Assembly (NCBI RefSeq): GCF_005239225.2
Contig: NC_133297.1
Coordinates: 2,674,392 to 2,738,391 of the forward strand
From: Populus alba
Taxonomy: Eukaryota > Streptophyta > Magnoliopsida > Malpighiales > Salicaceae
Length of the DNA stretch: 64,000 nt
Direction: 5' to 3'
Positions 10,186-22,868 of this stretch are shown here, one piece after another. The notes beneath the pieces were generated by a model that saw only the letters and a list, made by a program, of their open reading frames with translations, was not told the origin of the DNA and did not search any database. The position numbers and the translations under genes were made by a program. The number at the start of each line of letters is the position of its first letter. Within the stretch, counting starts at the first letter, position 1.

Positions 10186-11205
10186 AGCAATGAAGATATC
10201 ATGTTTTTATCTTGAATCTGGCATTCACCCTCAATGGTGGCAATTGAAACAGTGATATCTGGAACACACCAAAGGCCCCCCCCTCCTCTAATTGTCATTC
10301 ATTTATCATTCTGTTTCGAAGAAACTAACAAGTTCAAGGATTTTCTACAAAGCGAACATTAATCTACTGCACCCATTAACATGTGGTATACCAGTCTACA
10401 ACATTCATTTTCCAAGGCATGTATGGTCGTTGAAAAAACAATAATTACGAAAACTATATATGGTTTTCATGCTATTCTTCATACATTATTCAATCTTCTT
10501 TCAGTCAAAAATGAAGAAAACGTTTTTTTTCTGTGTTTTTATCTTTAGCTATAATGACGAGACTTCGGTTACAAAATTTTCCAAACACATGTTTCTTCAA
10601 AATTCATGTTTATTGTGGATTATCACCTCGAAAATGTTTCCTTTTTAAAATAATACACACACGCATGCATATATACCAGTCTACAACATTCATTTTCCAA
10701 GGCATGTATGGTCGTTGAAACAAGAATTACGAAAACTATATATATGGTTTTCATACTATTCTTCATAGATTATTCAATCTTCATTTCAATTAAAATATAT
10801 TAAAAAATAATATAAATTATATATTGAAAACTCATCTAATAATACTCCAAGCAATGACGATATCATGTTTTTATGCCCCCCCTCATTGTCATTTATTATT
10901 CTGTTTCGAAGAAACTAACAAGTTCAAGGATAACCCATTTTCCAAGGCATGTATTGTCGTTGAAAAAACTATTACGAAAACTATATTTTCATGCTATTCT
11001 TCGTAGATTATTCAATCTTCTTTCAATTAAAAATGAAGAAAAGGTTTTTTTTCTGTGTTTTTATCATTAGCTATTATGACGAAACTTCGGTTACAAAATT
11101 TCCCAAACACATGTTTCTTCAAATTTCATGTTTATTGTGGATTATCACCTCGAAAATGTTTCTTTTGAAAACAATACACACACGCATGTGTGTGTGTGTG
11201 TGTAT
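10186..11205 (+). repeat. Tandemly duplicated segment upstream of PLP gene 1
   Basis: A unit running from CAAGCAATGA-GATATCATG through TCTGTTTCGAAGAAACTAAC, TTTTCCAAGGCATGTA and TTATCACCTCGAAAATG occurs at about 10186-10670 and again at 10846-11170, with a partial copy at 10676-10790. A CA/GT microsatellite ends it. The same arrangement precedes gene 2 (44825-45840), while gene 3 has one unit (61245-61680). Short ORFs in the units follow the repeat and are not genes. Confidence 0.85.
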
Positions 11206-11523
11206 GCCTCCATGACTTTTTCAATCATGAAAGCAACTAGAGTGGCTTATTTGTAATTGACTGCTTTTTCGTGGCATACAAGACTTGTTAACAAGGTTTT
11301 GAATTAATTTATTTCGCCGTGTGGAAGAAAACCTACCATTCCCATTTCGTTGTCATCTTTGTTTGATTAATAAATTGAAATCTTCAATTACTAATCCCTC
11401 GTCCTTAACTTCATGGTCCAACTTGAACCGTGTCCAGGAAAATTATACAAGGTTAAATTTGGGCGAGCTAGAAAAATCTTTCGACTTAATTGAAAATTCC
11501 ATGCTTCATGAAGCACAGAAGTC

Positions 11524-11531
11524 TATAAATA
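11524..11531 (+). promoter_or_regulatory. TATA box of PLP gene 1
   Basis: TATAAATA within GTCTATAAATACCTCC, 152 nt before the ATG. It is conserved at the same distance before genes 2 (46165-46172) and 3 (62057-62064). Confidence 0.75.
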
Positions 11532-11682
11532 CCTCCACACTCCCTTTGGGATATTACAAGTTTCAAAACTTAATTAGATTTCAGCACTAGCTATATACAT
11601 CTCCCAAGGCTCTCAGAAAGTTTAAGCTAAACACCTCAAACTCTTTCGCTTCTAGGCTCTCGATCAGTACTATTAGCTAGCA

Positions 11683-13823
11683 ATGCCTATAAATTCCTCC
11701 TCAATCTCTCATATCGAGACTTTAAGATCACCCATTCAACCCCCAACTTTTGGAAACCAAATCACTGTTCTTAGCATCGATGGAGGTGGAATAAGAGGAA
11801 TCATACCAGGAACTATCCTTGCCTTTTTAGAGTCCGAGCTTCAGGTAGTCTAGAAATCGGTCTCTTTAAGAACGTATTGTTGCATGTCAAATAGAGCTGC
11901 AAGCTCATGATGATAATATAAAATAGAGTAGAATAAGAAACTACAGGGAACGATTCCTTGGTCCACTTGAGGTCTTGCATGCAGCCTTTGCCCACCTTCC
12001 ACGGAGGCTGTTTGTTTTGTAGTTTTATGCTTTTGGTTTTACCTTTTTATTAATAGTTTCATCAAAACAATACATCACACTTGCATGCAGGATAATAGTT
12101 TATTTATATCGGTATATAATTGTAATGTTTAATTACTTTCTCCAGGTATAAAATATAGTGTGTTTTGCTATCACTGACTAGTGTGTTTTGCTATTCAAAT
12201 TGTAGAAGCTGGATGGTGCAGACGCAAGACTTGCAGACTACTTTGATGTGATTTCAGGCACCAGCACCGGTGGCCTCGTGACTGCTATGCTAGCTACCCC
12301 TAATGAGCAAAACCGCCCTTTATTTGCCGCCAAAGACATCAATGACTTCTACCTTGAGAACTGCCCTAAAATCTTTCCCCAGGACGGGTAATAATCCCAG
12401 ATATGAATGCCATAATAATGAGTTAAATATAGTATATCAAGTGCTTTAAAACTACTTTTCTTTTCTCCTTCAAATGTCTAGATACTAACTGTATACTCTC
12501 TGGCAATAGGTCTCCATTGGCTTCTGCAGGAAAACTGATCAAGAGTTTGGCAGGACCACAATACGATGGCAAATTTCTTCATAGCATTGTGAAGGAAAAA
12601 TTGGGAGATAAACGCCTGCACCAGACCATGACAAACATTGTGATCCCAACTTTTGACATCAAGCGCCTTCAGCCAACAATCTTTTCAAGCTATCAGGTCC
12701 GTTATATATAGAAACACAACTCTTAAAATTCTATGTGTTACTTGAGAAAAAAAATCGGTTCACACAGCAAAATATGTCCTTACAAGACGTACCGCTTTAT
12801 TCTTTAGGTGAAGAACAACCCATCCACGGATGCCCTTTTATCTGATATATGCATCGGTACTTCAGCTGCCCCAACCTACCTCCCTGCCCATTATTTTGAA
12901 ACCAAGGACCCCTCAGGCAAAGTGAGAGAGTTCAATCTGATTGATGGTGGTGTGGCAGCAAATAATCCAGTATGTTCATCATTTATCTTCAGCTCTTGAA
13001 CTTGCATAACTCTTAACATATTGATGAATCCTATCATTAATTTCCTTTTGAATTTCCAGACTTTAGTTGCCGTGAGCGAAGTTTCCAAGGAAATCACTCG
13101 GAAGAATCCTGACTTCTTCCCCACAGCGCCTATGGATTATGGTCGATTCCTAGTCCTTTCCTTGGGGACTGGTACGGCAAAATCTGAAGAAAAGTATGAT
13201 GCAGATGAAGCAGCCAAGTGGGGTATCTTGGGATGGTTGACTAGTGACAATTCTACTCCCTTAGTGGATGTGTTTACAGAAGCTAGTGGCGACATGGTTG
13301 ATCTTCATATTTCCACTGTTTTCCAAGCCCTGCACTGTGAGGAAAATTATCTTCGAATTCAGGTGTATATCACGCTCATGTGGTTATTCAAGATACCAAA
13401 TTATATTCTCCCACGAAATAATTAAAACTAATTAAAATATAGAAAACGAAGAACCCTGACTACAAGATATGTGTGAAATGCAGGATGACACGCTGACCGG
13501 AACACTTTCGTCCGTGGATGTTGCCACGAAAGAGAATTTGGAGAATCTTGTGAAAGTGGGTGAGAAATTGTTGAAAAAACCAGTATCAAGGGTGGATTTA
13601 GGCACTGGAGTCTTTACACCTGTTGATAAGATGACAAATGAAGAGGCTCTCATAAAGTATATATCTCCTCAAGTCTATATATTATAGTGATTTCTATGGC
13701 ATCTTATTTCATCTTGCTGATTTTTTTTTTGTTTGACTGTATAGGATGGCTAAATTACTGTCACGGGAGAAGCATCTTCGTGATTCTAGGTCACCAGTTG
13801 GAAAAGTTGCTACTTCGAAGTGA
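11683..13823 (+). CDS. Patatin-like phospholipase, gene 1 (intact, 7 exons, 415 aa)
   Basis: Exons read by eye: 11683-11844, 12206-12387, 12510-12696, 12808-12969, 13060-13362, 13484-13656, 13745-13823. Every intron is GT-AG, phases agree, and the sum is 1248 nt. The product is a lipid acyl hydrolase of the plant patatin family, which deacylates membrane phospholipids and galactolipids and is tied to defence and stress. The oxyanion-loop motif DGGGIRG is at residues 33-39, the nucleophile elbow GTSTGG has Ser74, and DGGVAANNP has Asp223, the Ser-Asp dyad. Length and exon pattern fit PLP2-type proteins. No signal peptide is evident, so a cytosolic or membrane-peripheral protein is likely. The start is the first ATG after the TATA box and begins the conserved N-terminus. 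The terminal exon ends in VGKVATSK. Confidence 0.95.
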
Positions 13824-14788
13824 ATATGATTCGTACACTAGATTGTCCAGAAAATTAATTAGAAGCAAATTATTAAATTTGGAAGAAACACTAAGGAGAT
13901 TATCTGCATTATGTAATTCTGCTGTTTTTATTTTTTTATTGTTACAAGAAATGAATAATATGTAATTCTTTCCGTCGTTAAATATGAAACATCGCAGAAT
14001 GCTGTTGCACTTTTAAATATATTTTTGCTTGCTCATCTTCTTAAAATTTTGTTTACCTTTTGTTCTTCTTGCCTTGTGGTCTGACAGCTCAACGTGTTTA
14101 TCGTTGTTTTGGCTGTACATACATACATCAATGCACGCACATATCCAAACCTACTTATTCTTTCTGAGCTTGGATATGATCATATCCATTGATTCTTACA
14201 TAGAATCTTTGTCTAATTTTCCCGTTTCCTAGATTTTCCTTAGCAAGACCATGTAGATATTTTCCTCGTATTTTTTCCGACAATGCTTTGATTACCTTTG
14301 TCACATAAGGAAATAATGAGCAGGTACCCGAAAGATAAAAGAAAACGAACGAAAGTGTCAACTATCCAAAAGATAAAATAACACATATTTCACCCATAAA
14401 TTGTTTCTCCGAATTGGATAGCCAGCCAGAGAAACGAATTTTACCGGGGTTGTGGAAAGATCTTCGGACACTGATTCAGGCAAAAATCCTTGATGTCATT
14501 GGCAGCATTTTGGCCTGTATGTCTATGCAGTTGCAGCAGCTTTTAAAACAAACCGCACAACTTGTATATGTGGTAATAACAAAACTTACTTTATTGTTGG
14601 TGTGGGACCCATATAAATTGTGTTTGAACCTCAGAATTAAAGAAATCTGCTCTCAGCTGCTTCCCCTTCCCCGCATCCTGCGTCCCATGCAGTGAATTAT
14701 ATTTCACTGTATACTGTTCACTTAAGAGTGACTTCGTTATTCATATAAACAGTGGAGACCCTCTTTATTGTTCAAGCTAAGACCGAGT
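13824..14788 (+). other. 3' flank of PLP gene 1
   Basis: Holds the 3' UTR (a plausible poly(A) signal AATGAATAATATG near 13950) and then AT-rich DNA. The same sequence follows gene 2, with a small replacement near 14212 versus 48857. An open frame at 14414-14695 shows no recognisable domain and I do not call it a gene. Confidence 0.6.
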
Positions 14789-14858
14789 ACAATCCAAAGC
14801 TAAATGCATTATATCGGATCTGATCCAGCTAAAAAAAATTATTTTTATTTTTATTTTT

Positions 14859-17313
14859 TGTCACACCCGACATTGCGACGACCCTAAAAATTAATTATTC
14901 TCTTGAATTATGAAAAAAAGAACAAATTTCTGGCATCCGGTTCTTTTAAGGAAAACGGTCTTGTTTAAGGAGTCGCCACCTAGTATTATGATCACTAGGA
15001 ACCCTAACTGGTCAACAGAGATTCTATGGCTTGGGATTGGTTACATAAAAGGAAAGATATTATCACCCCTTAAACGTTCTGCCTAAGGCAGACTGCATTG
15101 CTGGTTTTGTCTTAAATTGTTAAATGTTTATTAGTTTATGCTATGATGATTTGTTTATAATAATTCCAACTCTGGTGTTGGTAAAAATTCGTAGCTACGA
15201 AAATTAAATTAGATCAATATTTTTTATTCCCTACTCTAGCACTAGTGAATAAATAAATAAATAAAAATTTATTTTTACCCATGCACATATTTTTTTATTT
15301 TTCTAGCTAAATAAAATAAAAATACAACGAATAAAAAATAATATAAATTTAAATCGGTATTTTTATTCCTGACTCTGGTGTCAGTGAATAAACCAATAAA
15401 TTTACATTATTTCTATTCATGCATACATATTTTTTTTTTTTTTCTATTTTTTATTTTTCTTTTTTATATATTTTTATTTTATTTTATTTTTTTGGACTGG
15501 GCTGGACCAGGCAGCCCAGCCTGGTCACTGGCCCAAGCCAATGACCCGGCTGGGCCACACGAAGCACGCGTGAACCAAATCACGCGTGCATGAGCAGCTA
15601 ATTTTAAGAACAGAAGGCGATAATTAATTAACGAAAAGCAGGGAGAACAAAGCAAAAGACTTACCTGGTTCTTTTTGCAGATAATTCGCGCGAGAATGCT
15701 GAGGGAGACGCTCCTGCTTTCAAATTTCCTCTTGCTCCATCTGCTTGTCTCTCACGTTTTATTTCCCTCCTGTTTCTCTGTTTCGGCTTGTTTTTTTTCT
15801 TTGCTCTGTTTTCCAGAACACCTCTCTACTCTCTCTTGGCCTGCTTCTTCTTTCTCTGTCTAGTCTCCTTCCCCTGACTTTTCTTCGTGTTCAATTCCCT
15901 GTTGAGGCTTTCTTCATTCAGCCCCTCATTGTTTTTTCATTCCTCTCCCCGTTGAAGATTGCATCAGTCAGCCCCTCAGTATTTGTTCGTTATTTACCTC
16001 TGCCCTTCTGTGATTTCTCTGTTTTTCCTCCCCGATTGCGTTCTGTCCGTCTGCTCAGGGGTGGGGGTGGTGCAACCGGAGACGAGGCTGGTATTCGTGT
16101 GTTAGCTGGCCAATGCTTCTCTCCGTTTCTGTCACGTTTTATTCTCCAGTTTTTCGTGTTCTCTCTGCTCTCCCCTTCTCCGTGGCCTCGAACGAAAGTC
16201 AGCTCTTTTCTTTTATTCACTCCTCGGTTCTGCCCCCTTTCCTCTTTACAGTGCTCGCTTTCTCCTCCTCCTTCTCTCTGCCCCGGTTCTGTGATTCCTG
16301 CCCCCAGTTATTTTCTTCCTCTGTCCTCCCTGGTTTTTTTGTGTCCTTTTTCCCCCAGGGTATCTTTTTTCGCCCCTCTGTGCATGGCCTATCTCTAGCT
16401 TTTATATAGCCAGAGAATGCCATGCGGTCACCTCTAAATAATGAGGTGACCGACCGTTTGCAGAAATAATGAGGGACTGAGGATCGTGCAGTGTCCGTTT
16501 CTGGTTTTGAAGAAGACGAACAGTGTCTCTTGAAACGGCGCCGCCTGTGAAACGTGGCCATTTTACATTTTGACCCGTGCAGTTTCGAGTCCTGTAATTA
16601 AGCCCCTGGTTTAAACTTTAATTTCCCTTGCATTTCGGCGCCTTTTACAAGTTAGTCCTTATACTTTAATCTGCTGCAATTGTGCCCCCAATTAACCTCA
16701 AACTTTGCTATTTTTTTAATTAAACCCTTAATTGGATTAATTAAATCAATCCCAAGCTTAATTAAGTCTCAAAACTTATCAATCCTCCAATCAAACCCTT
16801 AATTAAATTAATTCCAAGCTCCATTAAGTCTCAAAACTTATTAATTCTCCAATTAAACCCTTAATTGGATTAATTAAATTAATTCCAAGCTTAATTAAGT
16901 CTCAAAACTTATTAATTCTCCAATTAAACCCTTAATTGGATTAATTAAATTAATTCCAAGCTTAATTAATTCTTAAAACTTATTAATTCTCCAATTAAAT
17001 CCTTGATTGGATGAATTAAATTAATTTCAAGCTTAATTAAGTCTAAAAATTTATCAATTCTCCAATTAAACCCTTAATTGGATTAAATAAATTAATTCCA
17101 AGCTTAATTAGATTAATTCCAAAGTTTAATTAAACCCCAAAACTTCTAATCATATTGCCCTTAACCCAAATTTTAATTCATTCTTCATTTATTTCATTTT
17201 ACTTGTTTTTTCATCATTATTTTTTTTTTTCATCAATCAATTTTTTTTTATGCTTTTTCAGTAAATAAAATAATAAAAATAAAAATAAAATGGTCAAAAA
17301 TTGGGTTATGACA
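14859..17313 (-). mobile_element. Solo LTR Z, Tat/Ogre-like family, minus strand
   Basis: On the minus strand it starts TGTCATAACCCAATTTTTG and ends GTCGGGTGTGACA, with the GGTGGCGACTCC phrase near the 3' end seen in the other LTRs here. TTTTT flanks both sides and may be the target duplication, though the site is T-rich. A TATATAAAAG box lies on the minus strand near 16398-16410. Long open frames inside (for example 15745-16398) are by-products of the pyrimidine-rich leader. No internal region is attached. Confidence 0.85.
16718..17145 (-). repeat. 71-bp tandem repeats inside solo LTR Z
   Basis: Six diverged units begin AATTAAACCCTTAATTGG and end TTATTAATTCTCC, with a period of 71 bp in the best units. 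The equivalent array in the second block is at 51427-51845, also six units. Confidence 0.85.
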
Positions 17314-17700
17314 TTTTTAATTGTGTTTTATTCAAAAAATTAGAAAGAGATCATTTGATGACGTAGTATTTGCAGAATTTGATCGCAATCCGTATTTTGT
17401 TCATAATGATATTTTACCTGATTTTGTTGCGTACTTAAAGAAACCAAGGAAACTATAGTATCCACTATTCTGGCCGGATCGGGTCCAGTTCAAAGCTAAA
17501 TGCATTGAACCAGGTCCGACCCATTTAAAAAAATATTCAATTTTTATTTTTATTTTTAATTGTTTTTTTATTCAAAAAATTAGAAGAAGATCGCTTGATG
17601 ACGTAACATTTGCAGAATTTGATTGCAATCCCAATTTTGTTCTTGATGATATTTTACCTGATGTTGTTGCGTGCTTAAAGAAACCAAGGAATTTGTAGTC

Positions 17701-19174
17701 CTTGTTGGATGAATTTCGCATGTGATGGAATTGTAGATAGTTTAATGGAACAATAAAAAATATTTTATATAAGTATTATTTATTTCATGATATAATAATA
17801 GTAGTTAAATCTACAATATTTAAATTAAAAACAATCAATACACACACATATTTTATAACCTCAATTTGAAAAGTATTCTTTTAACCAAATACATTAAATT
17901 ACTTTTTGTTCAACTTCAATTTCAACCACAGTTTTAATCAAACATATATAAATATTAAACCAATCTCAACTAAAAGTATATTTTATAAAACAATTTTTTT
18001 CAAATCACAACCACAAAAGCTACCATAATACCAAACATAGAAGTAAAAGAGAGATCGCAAAGACCCTGTAGGGAGAAAATTAAATTAAATTGTTTTCTTG
18101 AGAAAAGGGATAGAAATATAAGTATAATGTAAGACTTGAGGAACAAAATAGTTTTTGAGAAGGGAACTAAAAGCTTGTTTGATTGGTTTTTCACCATTTT
18201 TTATCGGGTTTCTATTTGGTTGCATATTTTGGATTCAAACTTTTTTTATACAAAAAATAACATTTTAAAATCTTCTGATGACATTAAATTATGGTGTAAT
18301 AAGACATCTTAGGTAATCTTTTTATTTTTGTTTTTGTTGTAGTAGATTAATTTTTTTATTTTATTTTTTTCTAAGTTTGTTTTTTTGTTTGTTTGTTATG
18401 TTACTGTATTTTGCTTTGATTATTGGTTTTATAGCCTTTTTAATATATTCTCCATAATTATATATAAAACAAAAAAAAACAAGAAGACGAAGAAAGACTT
18501 GCAGGCGAGACTTCACGTGAATTGTAGGTTTGGAAGAAGTAGCTAGGTGAAGTAATCACGAGAGGAAGGAACAAAATGCAATTGGCTTAAATGCTAATTG
18601 ATCTATAGACGCCTCCTTAATTGTCTACGTCAATTAAGACAGTTTTATTGGATCGATCGATTGAAAACATCTTTAAGGCATGGTGTTGTGTATGTATGGA
18701 CGCAAACAAAATGAAGCAAGGAAGTCGACGGCATCATTGAGAAGTAAACCTTATTAGAGGCTAAAACGGATGGCGATGTAATGAAAAGTTGCAACTTGCA
18801 ACGATCAATTTAATAATCCATGGTTAGTTAGTATCGGCGATGAGAAATAAGTGCAGCAGCCATAGAACACATAACCAAGTGGAAACGAAACTGATCCCAT
18901 CACTGTGGAAATTTGACCACACCCCAATTGTTTTTTCAAGGCTGTAAAGATGATTTCGAGGTGTTTTCTATCGGAAAAGGCCAGAAATAAATAAATATTC
19001 GAGTTATGAACGGCTTACATCACCACTCATGATTTCTTATGATCTTTCTACGCTGTCCAGAACCAAATCCTGATTAATTGAATTGATTTTTAAGTAACAG
19101 ATTTGATTTGAAAGAATTATTTTATTTAGAATGAAATGTATGTATGGTAGAATTAGGAGTGATCATTTTGATAT
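17701..19174. other. Intergenic DNA downstream of the tandem unit
   Basis: AT-rich, with no supported gene. It is repeated at 52408-53900, where a short CA run near 17840 is expanded to a longer (CA)n at about 52549-52573. Nothing else was recognised. Confidence 0.6.
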
Positions 19175-19562
19175 ATTTGCATCATTTTTAGCATTTTCAA
19201 CTTCATCTCAGAAGAATTTAAATTTTCAAATGTATTTTGAACGCGTTCAACTTTTAATGCGTTAATTTTACAATCACTGATTTTTCTTATTGAATCAACG
19301 TTGATATTACTCGTTTAAAAAAAAAATACAAAAAAATAAGAAAAAAAATTTTAAAAAAAAAAGAGTTGAGGGACCAATGTGATTGTAGTCAAGCCACACT
19401 TCTCCTATAAATACCATGCTACAATGAAAAAGGAGGGGGGAGAAAAATTTTGGGGAGAAACAAAATTTTGGGGGAGAGGGGAGGAAAATTCTGGAGAAAA
19501 AATCTAAAATCCTAAAAACAAAACCTACATCTATCTCTGGGGACGGCTGCCGCCTCCCTGAC
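19175..19562 (+). mobile_element. LTR fragment related to the LTR at 31958
   Basis: The series AGCATTTTCAAC, AACGCGTTCAACTTTT, CGTTGATATTACTCGTTT, AGGGACCAATGTGA and CTATAAATACCATG (TATA 19406-19413) follows the same order as 32070-32300. Neither LTR terminus is present. ACATCTATCTCTGGG occurs at its end and again just downstream (19581-19597). Repeated at 53903-54290. Confidence 0.75.
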
Positions 19563-19668
19563 CTTGGCAAAAAAAAATACATACATCTATCTCTGGGTAG
19601 TTATCTCTTGCATAAATTGTTCTATTTTTTTCTCCTCCAAGGTGTTGCCTCCTTCTCTTTATTGTATT

Positions 19669-21507
19669 TGTCACACCCGGACATTACGACGACTAATTAA
19701 AATTAATCTAATGGATGGAAAAAGTACAAATATCTGGCATCTTGTGTTTTAGGGGAAAATATCTTGTTTAAAGAGTCATCACCTAATATTATAGTCACTA
19801 TGAACCCTAACTGGTTAACAAAAATTCTAATGGTACAGGGTTGGTTACACGAAAAAAAAGATATTATCACCCCTTAAACGTCCTACCTGAGGTAGGCTGT
19901 ATTACTGGTTTTGTCTAAAATTGCTAAAGGTTTGTTTTTGTTTTGTTCTTATGATCTCCCTATAATATTCCTGACTCTAGTGTTTGTGAATATTTATCTA
20001 TGAATATTTCCAACTCCAACCTTAGTAAATATTGAATAACGCAAAAAGTGCAGTATTCTTGGTTTTGACACCAGTAAATAAATATGCAAATTTTGGATTA
20101 AAAAAAAAAGATAAACTATATTTATTTTATTTTATAGGACTAGATCTAGCCCTACCTATATAGGCTAGGCTGGACCCAAACAATCTAGCCTTGTCATTAG
20201 CCTAAGCTAGTGACCCGGCCGAGTAGCAGTCATGCGTGACAAAGCAGGCTGGCTATATAACCATATGAAGAATAATTCACTGCTACAGCAGTGAGTGAAT
20301 TATAATTCATAGCAAAGGAAAGGAAGGAAATGAAGAACTTACATAGCTGGAGACGAAGCCAACTACGTTGGTGCATTGTCTGATCGGGCACTCTCTCATT
20401 TGTGTCTTGCTTTCCTCTTCGTCTTCCCTTGTTCTTTGTCTCTTTGTTCTCCCTCTCTCTACTAGTTTCAGTTGGGTTTTGCTGACGCAGAGGAGGATGC
20501 TACTTTGGACTGTGGATGGCTGCGGAAGGTTACGACTAAGGAGAGAGTTGTTGTTCCAGTTGTGTTTGCTCATGGTGCAGTATAGAGAAGGTCGATTGCT
20601 TGTTGGAGGTGCAACTTGCTTCTGTTCCACGGCCGGTGCAGGACTAGTAGCTAGAGCAAGAGAAGAAGTCCCTACTGTTGTCAACATGAACTAACTTTGC
20701 TGCCGTATTTCTCATAAAAGGCAGCCAATCGTGAGGGACATGGATGACGTTGTTGCTGTGGCACAGAGAGAAGAAGTCCCTATTGGACTGGGGGGAAAGA
20801 GGAGATGAAGGACTCTCCTATAACACCGGACGAAAGCCTATATGGTGGCTTTTGAAGGTTGAAGGGGGGTGGCAGTAAAAAGTGGAATACCCCCCTTTTT
20901 TTGTGTTCTTTTTCTTTTTTCTAGGTTTTTCTTGTAATGGCCTCCTTTTGTTTCATCCTTTGCTTTCTGGGTTTTTCTTTGTTTTTGGTTTTTCTCCCCT
21001 GTTCTCTCCTGTTTGTTCTCCCCTTCTCTCCCCTGTGTTTTGTCCTCTACGGTATTTGTTTTCTGGATCCCCTGGTTTGGCTTAATGCTAGCCTTTTTAC
21101 AAGGCCAGAACAAATGGTTGTTCCCCAGTACATCTCTTCTTTCCTGGGAGGAGGATAAGTTTGGGGATGTTAGTTTTTTGCTGGGACTTAGACGTGAGAT
21201 TCAATCCTTATCTTCCTAGGATTGTGTTCTTCATGAAGATAGGGATTGATCTTTGTGTTTTGGTATAACTAGTATGCCAGAATTTCTATTTCTTTCACTT
21301 CTTTGCAGGCGGATTTGCAGCGTCAAAGGAGGGAAAATAAGAACAATGCATGTTTGAAACGGCGTCGTTTTGGTCCTTAAATGTCCATTTTCAATTTGGT
21401 CCTTAAAGTTTTGAGACTTTGAATTCAAGCTCCTGATCTTTTAATTTCAAGATTTACCCTTCTTAAAATTAAATTAAAAACAAGTGGGTGAAAATTAGGT
21501 TATAATA
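19669..21507 (-). mobile_element. Solo LTR Y, minus strand
   Basis: Its plus-strand left end TGTCACACCCGG is preceded by GTATT (19664-19668). Its right end GGTTATAATA is a decayed form of the terminus seen in LTR Z. In the second block the matching GTATT is found beyond LTR X (58818-58822), confirming Y as a solo LTR with a 5-bp duplication. It carries the expected end-region phrases (CACCTAATATTATAGTCAC, CCTACCTGAGGTAGGC). The frame at 20307-20687 is not a gene. Confidence 0.85.
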
Positions 21508-21509
21508 GT

Positions 21510-22868
21510 TGTCGCATGTGTGCAGTGTCACGGCAAAAAAACATGTTTTTCCATTTTCTTAATCTACAATGTAAATCTATCTATATCTATGGGGATACAA
21601 GAAAATATTGTCTTTTGTTGGTGGAAAATGGAATGGGAGTCGCCACCTAATATTTTGGTCACTAGGAGCCCTAACTGGTCTCAAAGATCGAGTACGGGGA
21701 CTGGTTGCGTAAAGGGAAGGTATTAGCACCCCAAATATGACTTACCTAAGGTAAGCTGCATTGTTTTATTGTCTGATAAAATCTAAGGTCTTTTTCGTGT
21801 TTTCCTAATTGTTAGTCTGTCCATGGTTCAAGAAAAATCCTCCTCAGTAAGGAGTTCTTTATCTTATTGGGTAAAAAACCTAACCGTTCTAACGTCTTTA
21901 TATAATAATAAAAAAAAATTTAATATTAGGAAAACATTTTACATATAAATTCGTAATCTCAAATACTAAACGAAAACTAAAAGATTTTTTTTAGAATTTT
22001 TGAAATATTGGCCTAGTTCTCGTGGTTCTAACAAACTTGTTGTTAAAGCCAAAATGCATGATAATACATATATTTTTTAAAAAAAAAAAATTTGTTGTAC
22101 AAAAATATGATGCGATGATTTTTCTTTATTTTGGAGAGACTAGGCCGTATTTTAAAACAAAAAAAACATTTTTTTTTGTAAATATATTTTTTTGATGTTT
22201 TTTGATGAAAATCAGGTATTTTAATACTGGATTTGTATCCTTACGGTATAAAAATACAACCCAATATTAATCCACCTTAATAAAAATATGCAGGAAAAAT
22301 CGACAATATTTTTAAGGACTTTTTTGGAATTTTTTGAAAGCAAAAACATTTTTTATTTTGAAAATCTTTAATGTTTTTTACGAAAACCGGGTATTTTAAT
22401 ACTGAATTTGTATCTCTACGGTATAGAAATACAAACCATTATTAAGCCATTTTGACAAAAAATATGCAGGAAAATCAACAATATTTTTTAAAAGATTTTT
22501 CAAAATATTTATTTTATATATATAACATACACACACACATATATATTATAATTTATAATATATAATATAATATATTAAGTGGGTTGGGTCGGCCCAAATG
22601 AATGGGCCAAACCCAGCCCCAACAAAGTTTGGGCCGATCTCGGCCCAATTAAAAAAACTCTCTTCAGTCTGGGCCAGCAACGGTCTGACCCAGCGAATGA
22701 GGTCCAGCGGGGAGGAGAATTATTTTTCTCCTCCCCGTCTCCTGCATGCAGAACAATTCTGCATGCAGGAGGAAAAAGTCTGCAGCTAAAGAAAATGCAA
22801 AGGGGGAGGGCGTGTACCTGGCGTGGAGGAGGCGGTCACTGGTCGGGCTTCCTTGCTGGTGACGCTGC
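21510..22868 (-). mobile_element. Solo LTR X, minus strand, interrupted copy
   Basis: The left end TGTCGCATGTGTGCAG is the reverse of the LTR end GTGCGACA and is preceded by ATAGT (21505-21509), its target duplication. It matches 56244-57611 closely and stops where a plus-strand LTR begins at 22869. The remainder, present in the second block to 58814, is missing here, either beyond the gap or lost. It includes a 15-bp-stem hairpin (22739-22771) and part of the TGGGCC array. Confidence 0.88.

Larger units (their letters stand above)
14789..17700 (+). repeat. Two tandem copies of a unit of about 230 bp; the first is split by solo LTR Z
   Basis: Unit 1 is 14789-14858 plus 17314-17459; unit 2 is about 17460-17700. 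Both contain AAAGCTAAATGCATT, a TTTTTATTTTTATTTTT run, and a segment ending in an open frame of 38 codons including stop (17345-17458 and 17585-17698). Those frames share FAEFD, DDILPD or NDILPD, and LKKPR before the stop. It looks like the end of an exon duplicated in tandem; I do not recognise the protein. Confidence 0.65.

Noticed and set aside
11321..11590. 89-codon frame before PLP gene 1, identical at 45962-46231
   Set aside because: It spans the conserved TATA box of the PLP gene and is broken in the gene 3 copy.
14414..14695. 93-codon frame downstream of PLP gene 1
   Set aside because: No domain, present only as part of the duplicated flank; GCAGTTGCAGCAGCTTTTAA looks like a MITE end, but I could not find an inverted partner.
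15745..16398. 217-codon open frame, with a shorter version at 50359-50886
   Set aside because: A pyrimidine-rich part of solo LTR Z read as Phe/Ser/Leu/Pro; the frame differs between the two copies and no domain is visible.
20307..20687. 126-codon minus-strand frame, also at 55030-55446
   Set aside because: Inside solo LTR Y; the overlapping plus-strand frame is equally long, and there is no domain.
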